From the NCBI RefSeq assembly GCF_028769735.1, contig NC_088171.1:67101216-67165215 (forward strand): 64,000 nt of DNA. Direction: 5' to 3'. Positions within the stretch are counted from its first letter, which is position 1, and every line of letters begins with the position of its first letter. Positions 14,106-27,780 of the stretch are shown here, piece by piece. The notes under the pieces were generated by a model, which did no database searches, was not told the DNA's origin, and saw nothing but the letters and a program-made list of their open reading frames with translations. Position numbers and translations under genes: made by a program. The DNA is from Zonotrichia leucophrys gambelii. Lineage: Eukaryota; Chordata; Aves; Passeriformes; Passerellidae.

Positions 14106-14774
14106 GGTCTACAGAAAAAAATTCAGACACAAAATCCCTAACAAAGAACAGAAACAACCATTATGCACAATGCAAAAGATATCTGATTAATAACAGAAAT
14201 TTGGCATTAATTATTTACAACCTTGTCAAAGACATATGACATCACAGCCATGAGCTCTGTTTTATTCTCCTTTGTTATGGTCCATGGAGTAGAGGGAAGG
14301 AGCATTATGGCAATGAGGGGACATGGGGAAGTCTATTTACAGTACTGTATGGCTAGACAATAATTTAATTAATGCTAAAATGTTGTAAAATACATATACT
14401 TTTAATTTACTTTAAAATGTTGGGAGAGGATGAGGACACATCTTATTTCCACTTGAAAATTTTATTCTAATAACAAGTACCAATTTTCCTTGAGAAAGGT
14501 GTAGATGCTCACAATTGGAATTCCTCTGATTTTATTTTGCTTCTCCTGAGCACCATAGAGTGACTGGACTAAAAAATATCTGAGTGCAAATCTCAGGTTG
14601 CTGGGAAGGGCTCAGAATATTCCTCTGAGTATCAAGAGGATTTTTTATGTCCTGATGAAATGCTTCCACTACTTGGGAAAGTTTTACATGCTCATTAGAG
14701 CACATTAGGGAGAGTATGAGAACAACCTGATAGCTGCTCACCAGGAAACCCTTGCAACAAACTGAATTAATTGT

Positions 14775-14793
14775 GATAGATAGATAGATAGAT
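14775..14793 (+). repeat. (GATA)n short microsatellite
   Basis: Nearly five GATA units in a row, without interruption. Confidence 0.85.
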
Positions 14794-17700
14794 GTTGTAT
14801 TGTTGTTATTACGTTCTTAAAGAGTCCATACTCTTTATGCAGGCAGGGACAATGCAGGCTACTTCGTGCATTTCTTCTCTTTCTATCAAAGCATGAATCT
14901 GTCCAAAAACCTTCTGAAGAAAAGAGATAATATTTTTGTTGTGAGCTAGGGCAGATCCTCAGAAGCAAATACATGGCAGATCTCAGATCTTTGCCCTGGG
15001 AAGGATTTCACAGCTGCAATTCTCCTTTGCACTCAGTTTCACAGCAGTGTGACACCGACCACAATGGCCCTTTGTTAGCATAACAGATAAATGAGTCCTA
15101 TAGTGGTTTAGTTACTTTAAAGAATCAAAAATCAAAAAATAATGGTAATGCTTGCTTTTGATTCACAGGGTTTTTTTTTATTTATTAGAAATTAGTTAAT
15201 ATCATGGTGCACAAATCTTAAGCCCTTTGGATCTCCTCCTCTTCCATTCCAAGAAAGAGCAGGTGAATGACATATGATGTGTTTTTAAACCAGGAAATAT
15301 TATTCCTTATCAATTTGCCTGCATTAAGGAACAGGTTATATGATATGGTCAGAACAATATTTATTTGTAGCAGTTCATGACCTCTTCATTTATATAAATA
15401 CTTATGACTTGTATTTCTTGCATTCTCCATCTCTTGCTCCCCAATAGCTTTATTTTTATTACAAGCTTTTATATTTGCTATTAGTCATAAAACACTTTCA
15501 AGTAGATATTTAGGTGCTGTCACCTGGATCTGACCCTCTAAGTTCTATCTGTCCTGTTAAAAAATAGTCAGTGAGTGACTGAAAAGCAGAGGAAAAGTAA
15601 TAACTGCTAAATCATCAAGTAGGTTATTGCTTTTCTTACTCATCCCTCCCCACCTCACCCCCACATACTAAAAAAAAAAAAAAATCAAGACAGGCAAGGT
15701 TTTCAAATCACATATTCCTTCAGCAATAATAAGGTGGTTGATGCTTAAAGCCTCTCGCCAACCTTAATCCCTAAATCCCTTGCATGCCATAGCAAATTGA
15801 AATTCAGTTTGGGCTGTCCAGCCTTGTAAAGACAAACCATCCCTCATCAAAGAGGTGTCTGTGTTGATAAATTGCTCCCTTCATACACATGACACTATCT
15901 CTAAAAGTGATTTGTGTACATTAGGACAGCAGAAAAAGATGAAACGAAAAACCCTTAAGAGTAAACTAAGATGAAGAATAAAAAAGATTACTTGGAGCAG
16001 TCAAGTAGCTTTTTACAGAATCAAATTTTGGGGAAAATCATTCATTGTAGTCTCTGTAAAACACAAATCCTGCATATAGGCCCAGCAGACATGACTTACC
16101 ATGAATGTAAAACCCACTGTGGAATTGCTCGGATGTGTTTGCAAAGCTGTTTCTGGGATGGAGTTCAGGAGGGCAAAATACTGAGCAAATGGAATGAATT
16201 CTTCTGTTGTCTGATTGAAAGCAAACATATTACTATATTAACACGTATTTTGGTTCCTGCTGTTCTAGTGCAGCTAGGATGAAATCTTAAGATGATTGTG
16301 TTTTATCCAATGCACGATCATTTTTCTCCTAGGAAAGAAGAAGTCTGGCTGCTGCTGTTGCTGCTGTCTTCCAGTTGGAATTTGTGTGTCCTGAGTAGCT
16401 ATTCTTCATTGCTTTTTGCAGTGCTCCTAATATAACATACTTTGAGGATAGTTTGCTCCTGCCCTAGATTTTCACAGCAACTACTGCTTAGGATGCAAAA
16501 TGCTGCTCCTGATACTTCAAGGGTCTCTAAGTATTCCTGATGAAGAAATCAAAATAAACAAAAGCTGAGAGAAATTGAATATGCAAAGAGTAAAGGATTA
16601 AGTATTTTATCCAAACAAAATTCAATGGAATTGAAAGGTGACCATCTGATAGTGTCTGTTTTAATAGTAACACTCTGTATTGCAGTGATTAGTGGGTGAA
16701 TATCTATTTTGCAGTTATTAGGGAAAAAAAGGCTTGTTGAAGAATTTACTGTGTAGCTTCTCACCCCCATATAATAGCAAAAGAATATTTTTAGTATTCT
16801 TGTCTAGAAAACCCTCTCTTGTCTCCTGCTACAAAAATCCCTCAGACTTCAGTCTCTATAATGAAGAATGGAGACAGGTTATGGTGGAACAAGTTTTGCA
16901 GTTGTGTTTTGAACCTGTATCAAGTCCTTTTCTCCCACTTCCCACAGCCTTCCAAGTAGTATTGTGGGCACTTCACAAGAATGGCCACTAGACAGAATTT
17001 GCCCACCTAAAATAGTTCCCTGAAGATGAGCAACAAGGAAAACACCAAAGAGAAATCCAAAGGAGAAAAGAGATGATCCCAAAAGTAAGCACCCTTTTAG
17101 AAATATGTGGCAAGTCTATATGCATGTCCCTGAAGGTAATCAGATCAGACATAAGAATTATGCTGATCCCTACATGGATCCTTTGTCTCTCCTTAAGGCT
17201 GATAACTCACATCTCAAAGAACCTTGACAAACAGCAGTGATTGACACTCTCCTCATTCAGACCTGATGTGCCTCAACCATTTTTCCATAATTCAATTTGG
17301 TATGCATGATCTGAGTTCTTCTACAATGTGTCGTTCAGAGAATTCATATGGCTTTGCACACCTGATTAATTATTTAACTAATCCTGGGTTTTTTCCACTT
17401 TGCAAATCAGAACTTCAAGTAAATTCCTCTATGCAAGCTGCTGCATTCAGATGCTTATTTCAAATATAATATGAGTGGAGATGTAAGACTAAACTATAAT
17501 TTATATTGTCTGCTTTCTTAATTTGCTGTTGATATAAAAGCAAGGAAAAGAAAACAAAGGCAGAATGGAATGGTTGATGGGTCCAGAACAGAGTAGAAAT
17601 CAGAAAGGAAGAAGGGCCAGCCTAAATGCATGGATGCTTGGATGGGTAAGATTCAAAATTGCTCATGTCGCCACAGCCTTATCACCTTTCCACTGTCTTC

Positions 17701-18016
17701 TGTATGTACATATATATGTATATGTGCATATATTAATATCCGTAAATAATTAAATTACGTAGTTCAGATATTTAATTTATGCCATGCCCCTGAAAATGTT
17801 TCTTCTAGTATTAGAACTTTTGCCAACAAAGAGTTTTCATACCTACATCTTCTTTCACCCCTGTTGTCTGTGGAATCCAGAAAATTAGTATATTTTCTGT
17901 CATTTCTATACTCTTTTTAATTTTTTATATGTGGTTTCAAGTTTAATTTTGATATTCAGATTAGTTCAGTCCTCCCACAGGATTTCTAATGGAACTTCAG
18001 AATATCAATTAGTTAA

Positions 18017-18046
18017 AATGTTGTCCCTATTGATAGGGACAACATT
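18017..18046. repeat. Perfect 14-bp inverted repeat with 2-base loop
   Basis: AATGTTGTCCCTAT (18,017-18,030) and its exact reverse complement (18,033-18,046) are separated by TG. It could form a cruciform or an RNA hairpin. I see no transposon ends or longer arms around it. Confidence 0.85.
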
Positions 18047-18183
18047 CTTTTGTGTCATGCATTAGCAGCAGTCACTTTACAGTACCATAGAGAGATTTGT
18101 TAGACCGGATCCTCCGCACAGACTTGATTTGACCTGTGAGGGTCTGTAGCCTGAAGATCTTGTAATTTAAATAATCAAGGAAA

Positions 18184-19075
18184 ATGGAAGGTGGGAGAGC
18201 AGCGTGGGAAGTGTCCCAGCTTACAAAGACAGGTAGAGGAGCAGAGTGGGCAGACTGCTGGATTCACAGCGCAGCAAGATTAAGTACAGGTGCCTCACTC
18301 CTGACTGCTCCTTTCAGGCAGCAAACAGACAGGAAGCCCAGAGAAGCCAGGTCAGCCTGGCTGAGATCTGAATCTCTGCTACAAGTGCTTTCCCATGGAC
18401 TAACAGGGAGCCAAAGGCAACTGTGCTCCCAGGCACAGAGGTTTCCTTGACGGTCTGTAATCCTTTAAATCTACACGATTGGTGAAAGATGCTCGTGGCT
18501 CCAAGGGTTCAGCACAGTCCTAAGTCTCATGGAATAAAGTTTCTAGATGGCTTTACAAATTGGTCCCACGCTCCACCTTTCAACCATTTCTGATTGCCAT
18601 AATGTTTGCAGCAAAAACAATTTCCTGGTCTTCCTTTGCCCCTGAGCAGTCCCTGTCCCACGCCCCATTCCTGCTGACCTTGTCAGACCTGCTTTAACTC
18701 CACTGGTCTCATAGATCCCTATCCCTGCTCACCCAGCCCAGGGGTTCATCTCCAGGATTGCTCAGGGACTGGGCAGAGAGCCCTCCAGGCTCCCTTGGAG
18801 TGGCACCATGGCAGCAGCTGTCGGGAAATGCTGAATGCTGTGCAGGCTCCAAGCTTCCCAGCAGCCAAACACAGCACCAGTGCAGCACCCTCAGCTTTTT
18901 CAGGCCCAGGTGCCACCAGCTCCTTCTCACCCCCAGCATCAGCCCCACCAGCCCCATGCTGTGCAAATGCTTCTGCACTCACAGGTAAAAATCCCTGCTG
19001 AGGGCTCATATTCCCAGTCACCCCCCTGCACAAAACTACCCCCACCTCCTCTGATATCTTGGAGTAGTAAACCAT
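18184..19075. other. GC-elevated block of unknown nature
   Basis: About 900 bases are visibly richer in G and C than the flanks, mostly at 18,184-18,450 and 18,600-19,060. Short open frames (up to 109 codons, minus strand) run across it, but none encodes a recognisable domain and the several frames conflict. The stretch at 18,880-18,990 is Pro/Ser/Gln-like in every + frame because of CAG/CCA-rich sequence. It could be an old LTR, an unannotated non-coding exon or a local GC fluctuation. Confidence 0.4.
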
Positions 19076-21194
19076 TTGTTTAATCTCTTTGCTTTTCCCT
19101 GACTTCCAGTAATGAAATGCTGCTCTTTCTGAAATAATTTCCTGACTATTTGCTGAGATTCATCTCCGACATTTCATTAAATATGATCATTTAACTGTAC
19201 AAGTACAAATGTATTTTTAATTTAGCTTACTGCAGATATTATAGATGTGGGGAAATGAATTTGCATTGCTCTAGGACAAATATATCATTCACATATGAAT
19301 GCCACAAAAGAACAAATTATTAAAAATTACTGAAACTTCCACAAAGATTTATACTTAACATTTCCATTTTCAATCTTGGTGCCAGGGAAACATATAGCTT
19401 GTCACTATATCGCACATGATATTATGAAGAATGTTTTGAAGATTTCCCTGGGAATCTTTATCAACATTTCCATGTTGGATTTCATGTCAAGGAATAAAAT
19501 CTGCTTTCAGAGAGAAAGGTTAATTCAGCTGAGGTTTGTTTGGGAAAACTTGGCTTATCAAATAGGTTTTCATTAAAGAATTCCATGACCACAAATAAAA
19601 AGAGATATCACTTTAATGAAGATAAACTCAAAAGAATAGAGACAGATTAAATATTGATTAATTTATCCAATGCATCTTCCATCCATAATTTGCAAACCAT
19701 CAAAGTTAGAAAAGAGAAAAAAAGATAAAAAATTAATGACAAATTGGTCACAAAGAGAGATTATTTGGACTCCAAGATGCGTTTCAGGTATTTTTGAATT
19801 TCAAGAGAATCAGGAAGTGAACTGTTTTAGGTTAGATTGCTTAGAAATTTTTCACATTTCAGGACTAAACACTGTTGTTTAGGAAGAAGGCAAAAGAGTT
19901 ACCATCAATATACAGTTTTAATACTAAAAGTTATCTGTATTAGAACTTTTATATTAGCAAAACTTCCAAACATCCAGTTTTGGAGAATGAGTGGTATATT
20001 GTGCTAATCTCTACATAAAGAGGAGAAAAAGAAGGCAAGCTCTGCTCCTATATATTAGAGTTTGTCTTTTAGAAGATACATTACTTAGAAATAGGTTGAT
20101 AAATAGCATCAGTTTACTCAACACCTCAAAGTGGTGCAGTGAAATTTTAAGAATGTAATTCAATCTGTCTTGGCCTTGATGACAGAATTTCAAACATATT
20201 TGAATTTTGGGTCATCATTTCTGTACAGTATGGGGAGCTCTGGATTATGAACCTTTTGTTTATATATGAGAGGAATAGTAACAGTAATGCAATAGAAGAA
20301 TCACATGCTGGAATTTATATTTTATCATGTTCTGTTTCCATGAAATGCAACATTTTCTTAACTGTATTGCATTAATTTCTCTCTTTTTTCCCTATACCTA
20401 TTTTGTATTAGCATTTTGAACATAATTTCTCTACTTTCACAAGAAACAACATTACAACACAAACACTTCTGATGTCTTTTCAAAGCTTGAAATATTGACT
20501 TTCAAAGTGGCCCCTCTGTGACTCAGAGCTTTCAGATTACCTCTTCACAACCTGAAGGCCATCACTTCATTGAAAACCTGCTCTTCTTGGCTTACAACTG
20601 TGTCTGACAGGTGTCTCTGAAATTAATTCTAAAAAATTAGTTCAAGATGAGCCTCTCAAATTGTTATTGTAAAGAGACCAGAGCCATATGCCATTTTTTT
20701 TCCAGTTAATTTTATAGTCAGATCACAGTGAAGCGAGTTTAGGATGCTACACATAATGTCTATTTAATTTTGGTACATGTCTGTGAGGAGACTGGAGGTG
20801 AAAGTTGGTCTGAATTGATGCCAGTCTGGCTGAGCACATTTGAAATGCATGTAACTCAGTTCTTCAAAGTTTCCCAGTGGACACTTAGGTATGTCCCACA
20901 GAAGGGCGCTTTCTGACTTCTAGGTGGGAGAGGACAAAACTTTTATTGCTGAGAGATGACATTGTTCCAGTACTAAGGAAAAGTGTCTGAGCTGGGAAAC
21001 AGACCTTTCCTCAGAATGCTCAGAGGCCACATGAGGAGACACAGGGGCCATGGGTTTTGTGAGCTAGCAAATTGCAAACAGTTCCCACTGACTGGTTTTA
21101 TGTCTCTCAGGCTCCTCATGAAACCTTCATCTCCTTCTTACTAGTCTGTGTGCTGGGTGATGGGATGGGATGACAAGCTTGCTTGTGGACAGGG

Positions 21195-21285
21195 CCAGAG
21201 ACCAGGACTGCAATTCCTGCTTCCACTCCTTACCTGCCAGATGAGCTGAGAAAATCCCTTCACCTAGTTTCAATCCTTGTCACAT
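21195..21285 (+). repeat. Possible MIR-like SINE relic
   Basis: 'agagaccaggactgcaattc', then 'ttccactccttacctgcca' and 'gagaaaatcccttcacct', resemble the left half and core of MIR. The match is weak and by eye. Confidence 0.4.
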
Positions 21286-23792
21286 CACCTGAATTTTTCT
21301 AGAATACACCTTACAATTTCAAATGCAGCAAAACAGCCTCTTGAAGCAGTCTCCCCATCATCTGATAAAGAACACATTGCAACAAAAGTAAAAGAAAACT
21401 TTGCCAAGTGTCTCAGTTGCTCAGCTGTGGTCACATTGGAAAAAATATGCCTAAGAACAAAACTATCAGCATGCACAAAACAACAAAAAAGGCATTGCCC
21501 ATAGCAGCACAATTGCTGAGTCATTTCAGAAACTTTTCTGTCAGTTTTTCTAGATTATTTATGCTCTATGCATCTGTAGTCTGACTTCTGTTTTGGTTGT
21601 TCAAAATGCATTTAAAAGTCTGGCCTTGGATGTTTACAAAGAAAACTCATATGGAATTCAGTCATAACTTAACTGGAAAAACACAGAAGAGAAACGTGGT
21701 AAGCAACTTAGGATTCAGCTCAACTTCATTTTAATACATTTCTTCCCTGAGAAACAATCAATCATAAAACTGGTGTCCTGCTGGAGTGTCCTCCCAACCT
21801 TTACCTGACAGGGAAAATAGATGTCTTACCCAGTCTCACAGAGAGATGTTTGAAGGGTCCTATCATGGATGCCATTACCTGCACATGAAGGCCCACATCA
21901 GTTGGAGACGGAGCACAGCTGCACAACTGGTCACACTCCTCTTGTCTGAGAGGTCAAATACCAATAATATTGACATGATAGGAATTAGAGGTAATGGTTA
22001 ATGAAGATAGGATCCTTGTTTTCACAAATATCAGGGGATATTTGCCAGGGTGACTAGTTCTGTCTGTAGCTGAAAGGATAAGCAATGTAGCCAAGTAGCA
22101 AATATGTGAGCCAACATGAGTAAATATTTGTATCACACCAATGGATGATTCTGGCCAGCAACAGAACCATGTTTTGCAGTTCAAAAAAATAACCGAATAA
22201 GGGGAAACCAGAATAATCATGCTGTGATAAATTAGGTTTCTGATTAGAAAGACTGTAATTCCTGGGTAGTAGAAATAGCAGATGCTTGAGGAAATGCCAG
22301 GCTAAGGGAGTTAAGTAACAAATCTCATTGAATTCCAACTGCCATGTTAGTTATCTAATTGTACTGCAATAAGAAAGTTGCTTTAAAGGCCCTACAGCAT
22401 TTTTTACACCAGTAACTTTTGACAAAGTTTACTGGGGATTTTTTTCTACTTTTTATCCCCAAGGACCTTCTTTACTGAGCAGTGAAGGAGAAGCCCCCTG
22501 CCTCAGTTTTTCCATGGTCTCTGCAACTCACTAGTGTTATACTTGGTTTATTTTCCAGTTCCAGCTTATTTCCAACAACAACACAGATTCCTCAGTATTC
22601 AAATCTGTTCCAGGATATATAGAATAGAAGAAAGCAGAGGCAGATTTTTAAGTTTTGGGTTTTTTTTTTTTTCCTTAGGATGGAGCTAGTGGAAGAATTG
22701 TCTTGATATTTGACCAAGCAAATTATGCCAGCTAGTAGGTGCTTTAATTTGTATGCCTGAGGCTTAAACAATGCCACATCCACTTAGGGACCTGAGCATT
22801 ACTGCTCTGCTCCTGTTACAGTTTGTGATATCAGATCATGTTACCATGGATGTGTGTCTGTAAGTCCTACTGGCTACGTGTGTGCTTATGGGTGTATTTC
22901 TAGCATGAGAATGGGTGATGAAAAATAAATCTTAAGATTATGGAGAAGCACTGATTTTTGTAATTTAAATTAAATGATCCATTGGTCCTGCTTTTGGATC
23001 AAATGAACAAAGATGTCACAAGTAATCAAAAGTTTATGGTCTGGAATTCCTACTAATCTGAAGTGATCTTGAATGCAGGATGTCAAAAGCTTTAAAATTG
23101 ATAAGAGAACAGTCCTAGATCAGCATGACATAGCAAACAACCAGTTGAAGTGCTGAGCTAAATAAGCCACACTAACATGTTGGACACCTTATTTATTTAT
23201 TTTAAAATAAGTTAATATCTATAGCTTTTCCTGTCAGGATATGTCCCTTAAAATGTTCTCTATAATTTGTTTTATGGATTTGCACCATGTGAACATATTG
23301 TAATGAGATACAGGTCCTCTAATTACATGTTTGTTTCAAGCACATTATGCATATTCCAAATGTTCTGATTATCAACTGCAGCATCACAGGAGCACATAAG
23401 TTGCTCCCAGTGCTCAGTTATCTTCTACAAAAAGTTATCATCACAAACTGTCTCACCTACTGAGAGTAACACTAACTGTATTTTCTCATCTGCAACTAAT
23501 GCCCTGCCCCAGTGCTGTCACTGTTATTACTGTGTGGCTATAGATTTGTAGAACTGGGAAAAAAGCACCAAATTCATCCAGGCCAAGTATTTTCATTCTC
23601 CTCTCCCCATGTAAACATGTTTGTTACCTACTTGATGACAAGTACTGACTGAAACCTGTTATGGAGTTATTGCCAACAAGTGCAGAAGTGGTATTCTATG
23701 TTATCAAAGCAGGACAAATGGTAAGTATTTCCTTAATGATGCCTCTACAGAAATTAGGAAATCTTTAGAGAGATAAAATACAGAACTGAATG

Positions 23793-23905
23793 CAGGAGAT
23801 CTAAATTCTGTTAGTGCCTCTGCTTCAGGTATCTTCTGTCACGATATTTATGTGAGTCACTGTTTGAATGCATATTTGTCCTGTAAAACAGGAATATTGC
23901 CATTT
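23793..23905 (+). repeat. MIR-like SINE relic
   Basis: The order 'gcaggagatctaaattctgt', 'gtgcctctgcttcaggt', 'tatgtgagtcac' and 'ctgtaaaacaggaatattgc' follows the MIR layout from the left segment through the 'ctgtaaaatggg' motif. Divergence is high. Confidence 0.5.
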
Positions 23906-25730
23906 GCGGATGTAGGTATTTTTGGTCACGTATTTTGGAGGAGCTCTCTGACTGGCATGCTATGAAACTTCATGCACTGAGATATTTTAAGCCTCTAGGC
24001 ATTTAAAAACATGCAGGTGAAGCTCCTACGGAAATTTTATTTAAATTTCCATCAAGCAAAGTTTTTTAGATGCAGTGCTGATTTTCTATTCAGAGATCAT
24101 GGGTTTGTCTGTGCTTCACACTGACCCTTAATAATGGTTGAAGTTAAAACAGTGAAAACAGCATAATAACATCTTGGTAATAGAAGCTTACTCCATACTG
24201 ACAGGTAAAATACTGTCAAGTTCAGATAATTAGACTCCATAGCCTTTTTCAGTCACTGAATCAACCATCACACAGACAAGGCTTCCACAATTTAGTCATA
24301 AATGATCCATTAATCCATATAAGCATCATTTCAAAAGCAGAAGCCTAATGATGATGGTAAGAATGGTAACAGCAACAAGACAGGTAAAAGAAGATGGACT
24401 TGCTTGCCAGGAAGAAATATGAGTGAATTGCTCATAGGCAACACTATATGCCCAAAAAAGCCAACATTTTAATTAACTGTGCCTTAAGTGGAAATGGAGA
24501 ATTCTCTTTCCCCAACCATCCAAGCTGCCATGGAGTTAAAGCCAAAAATATATATAACGACAGTGTACTGTCAAGTGGTTGGCACTGTTTTTGTCACCAA
24601 GGCCTTCATGTCCTGACTGAGAACTGCACACACAATAGATCATATCCAAGCTTTGGGAAACCCAGGCAAGGAGAGAGAGCAGACTCTATCAGAATTTGAA
24701 CACACTGCCTTGCCACAAGCCTTTGTCCTCTGGATGGTAAACAGACTGTAGATGTACCTATAAGATCATAAAATAAGGGAGTTCTAACTCTGGTAAAATT
24801 GTATCAATAATTTCATGAAGAAATTGGTAAGAAATAACGGATACTAAGCACAGCTCTAGGTTAAACATTAGCAAGGAATTTTCTACCTGTCACCTCAGGT
24901 GCAAAAATAAATATATTAGAGAGAACTCCATTTTGTCTAGAAAGATGGCTCTTACACTTTGCCACAGAACCAACTGAGCTGAAAAGCAAGTAATCGCCAG
25001 CTAAAGTGAAAGTTTTAAAGCATCATCAAAGGTCTGAATCTTCAGTGGTTTTGCGTGCACCTCTTTATTTTAGTAGGCTCTGAAATAAAATCCTGAGCAA
25101 AACCACCTAATTTTTGTGAACAGCCTCTGGTAAAACAACAAAGAAGTTACTTGAAAACCTATTTAACATTGTATAGCAAGTGCCCTTCAGGTCCTGCACA
25201 ACAAGTCAACAGGTAAATTGTAATGACAGAGTCATTTTTAAGGGGCAGGTTTTCGGTGTATTCACTTTGGTACAATTTTCTTCTTGTCATTTTTTTGGAA
25301 AGCTTATTATCCACTATTTTCAGTCTTTTATTTATTTTTAGCTTTCAGTTTTTTATCTATACAGTGATTCAAGCAAATACTTTCTGCATGTATCTTGTTC
25401 TTGCATAAGACATGAGCAGCTCTTTTTGTTATGCCTTCCTTGAAATAAAGGAGCAAATTGTAAAGTATTATTTTAAAAATCACCCAGTCACATCCACTGG
25501 TGCAGTAACTTTATTGTGTTCAACTAGCTCCATGTTTCCAACAGAAATCTTGTTAAAATGCAAGCTGGAATGATATATTAATTGCACTAATGGGTGACTG
25601 TGTTTAACTGAAAAACAGCCTGACCTAAATTTGCTAAACTGCTCAAGGAGTGGCAGATAAGTGAGCCACGGTAGCTGAGACAGAAGAATGGGGCTCAGAA
25701 GGCGATTCCACCCTAACATTTTTGCACCCT

Positions 25731-25790
25731 ATCTTGGTGACTTCAGGCAAGCCACGTAAGCCCTTTTCCCTCTTTCTTACCATCTTCACA
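25731..25790 (+). repeat. Possible MIR core fragment
   Basis: 'cttggtgacttcaggcaagc' followed by cacgtaagccc resembles the MIR core (tgtgaccttgggcaagtcacttaacc). It is short, so it is only tentative. Confidence 0.3.
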
Positions 25791-27559
25791 CTATTAATTC
25801 AAATTGATGTTTAGCTTCATCACCAAGATGATGTTAAATGTATTAGAACCCATAAGCATTGCCTCTCGAGCGAGTCTTCCAATTGTAAAACAAAATTGTG
25901 ACACGATGGGAAATCTGTCTATCTGCATCTTATGAATCCTAATTTTACTGTGAAATTACTCTATCATCAAACATATCAGTGTAAGTGGGGTCTACCATAC
26001 ACTATCTATGCTGTATCATATATTGATCTGCCTTCAAAAGTATGGCATTTTGAATATCAGTCATCTCCTCTTGAAATGTACACTCAGTGTAACAACAACT
26101 GGTTGAAGTGAGGAGCATAATCCATCCTATTTTTCTGTGAGGGGAAGAATTATAGACTACAGAATTTCTTGTAGCAAACACAAGTACTGGGTGTGAAACT
26201 CATGTAGCAAGACTGGAAGCCCATGCCAAGTAAGAGGATGAGAGGAATATATCCTTGTAACAAGGAAAGACTTATAAAATCAGGCAGCAGCTAGTGCAGA
26301 GCAAGTTTACTTAGAACAGAGAGATCAAGACAGAGACTTAATGGTCCCAAAAATGCTGTGTAGAAAAAGGAATTCATGACTGGCCTGACTCAAAAAACTT
26401 TTTGGAATTAATGAAAAAACTAAAACATGAAATCTGTATAGAGTTTATTGCCATAGCCAGATTTGAATTTTTCATTTGTATAGGACAGAATAACTGGCTT
26501 TAAGATTGTGTGCAAACTGTCTCTGTGTGTCGTGTCATTTCCTATTTCTTGTCTTTGAAGAGTTAAATTATAAATGCAGAGTGCCTGCTATGCACTCACT
26601 CCATGGAAGAGTGGAATTAAGCTATTGGGCAAGTAACACCTATCTGAAAGACCTGAAGCACCCGAAGCCAACATCTCAATTTTTTTGGTAAGGAATAGCA
26701 GAACTGCATGCCAGAAATACAACATGAATGCAGAAGGAAATATTTAAAACATATAGCCCAGACTAAAACACAAAGCCTTAACTAACAATATTCATTTATC
26801 TAGCTACAACTTTGATGGGTTTTGCACATATAAGTGTGAATAGTCAACTGAGAAAATTCAAAGAGAAAAGTTACAAAGGAAGTAAATATGTGCTGTAAAA
26901 ATCTTGAGTTACATATTGCAATCCACCTTGATCTAGTTCCTTGCTGCACTTGGTTATATTGTTCTTTGGTTTTTTCCCTGTCTTGTTCTATCCAAAGCAC
27001 TTTAAGTAAAGCAAAAAGGGAAAATCTTCTCCATTCAACATAAAGAAAAATTATTTTAAGAGAAACCAGAATAGTTTTCTTGGTATAAATACCATACCAA
27101 AACTTTATCAGTTTCCTAGTTTTATTTTAGGCTATTTGATACACACATGGGTTTAAAAGCTTAATTTAACAGCAAGGACAATAACAGCAGCAGACTTCAC
27201 AGGTCTGGATTTGCTGCAGCTACACTACCACAGGTGAACTGGGGAGTAAGAACCCAGCAGAGGCAAAGGAACTCACTTCCCATAACCATGGGAACAGACT
27301 ATTCCTATGCAATTAATATTATATGTAGCTTAGATCAAGGTGAGAATTCATGAGGCTGATTTCTGGCCAAGGGGAAACATTTCCTTGCATTTAATTCCCA
27401 TGCTAAATGGAAGGTTCTGCACTCCTCACATCCGACATTCTGCCCTCTGGAGCACAGAGTGCTGCAGGTCCCATCTAGATATGCACACATACATGACTGC
27501 TTTTCTGTTGAATTAGTCAGGCTACATTATACAGAGTTTATGCAAGCTTTATTTCTTGT

Positions 27560-27780
27560 GAATGTTGTATTAGGCTGAGGGAGATCAGCTGCTGGTTTAG
27601 AGCAAAAGTTTAAATGAAGCAGGCAGACAGTCTGTAATTTGGCAGAAACCCCAGCAGTATGAAATTAAGACATCCAAATACTTTTACCTCTTTTAAATTG
27701 CTGGAGTGAGATTATCCCAGCTCAGTGCTTTAAATCCTATAGCCAAAAAGTTTTTGATGTGGAATTAGTGCCCTATTGTT
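27560..27780. promoter_or_regulatory. Candidate conserved non-coding element
   Basis: Complex, non-repetitive sequence includes 'agatcagctgctggtttaga', an E-box-like CAGCTG, 'gtgagattatcccagctcag' with a GATTA homeobox-like core, and AT-rich homeobox-like words. Inference from appearance only. Confidence 0.2.

Larger units (their letters stand above)
10793..18183. other. Intergenic AT-rich sequence between solo LTR and GC-elevated block
   Basis: No exon or RNA gene recognised. It contains the AAAC and GATA simple repeats, an A-run at about 15,670-15,684 and the 14-bp hairpin at 18,017. The longest open frame is about 103 codons (plus, 15,971-16,282) and looks like chance. Confidence 0.7.
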
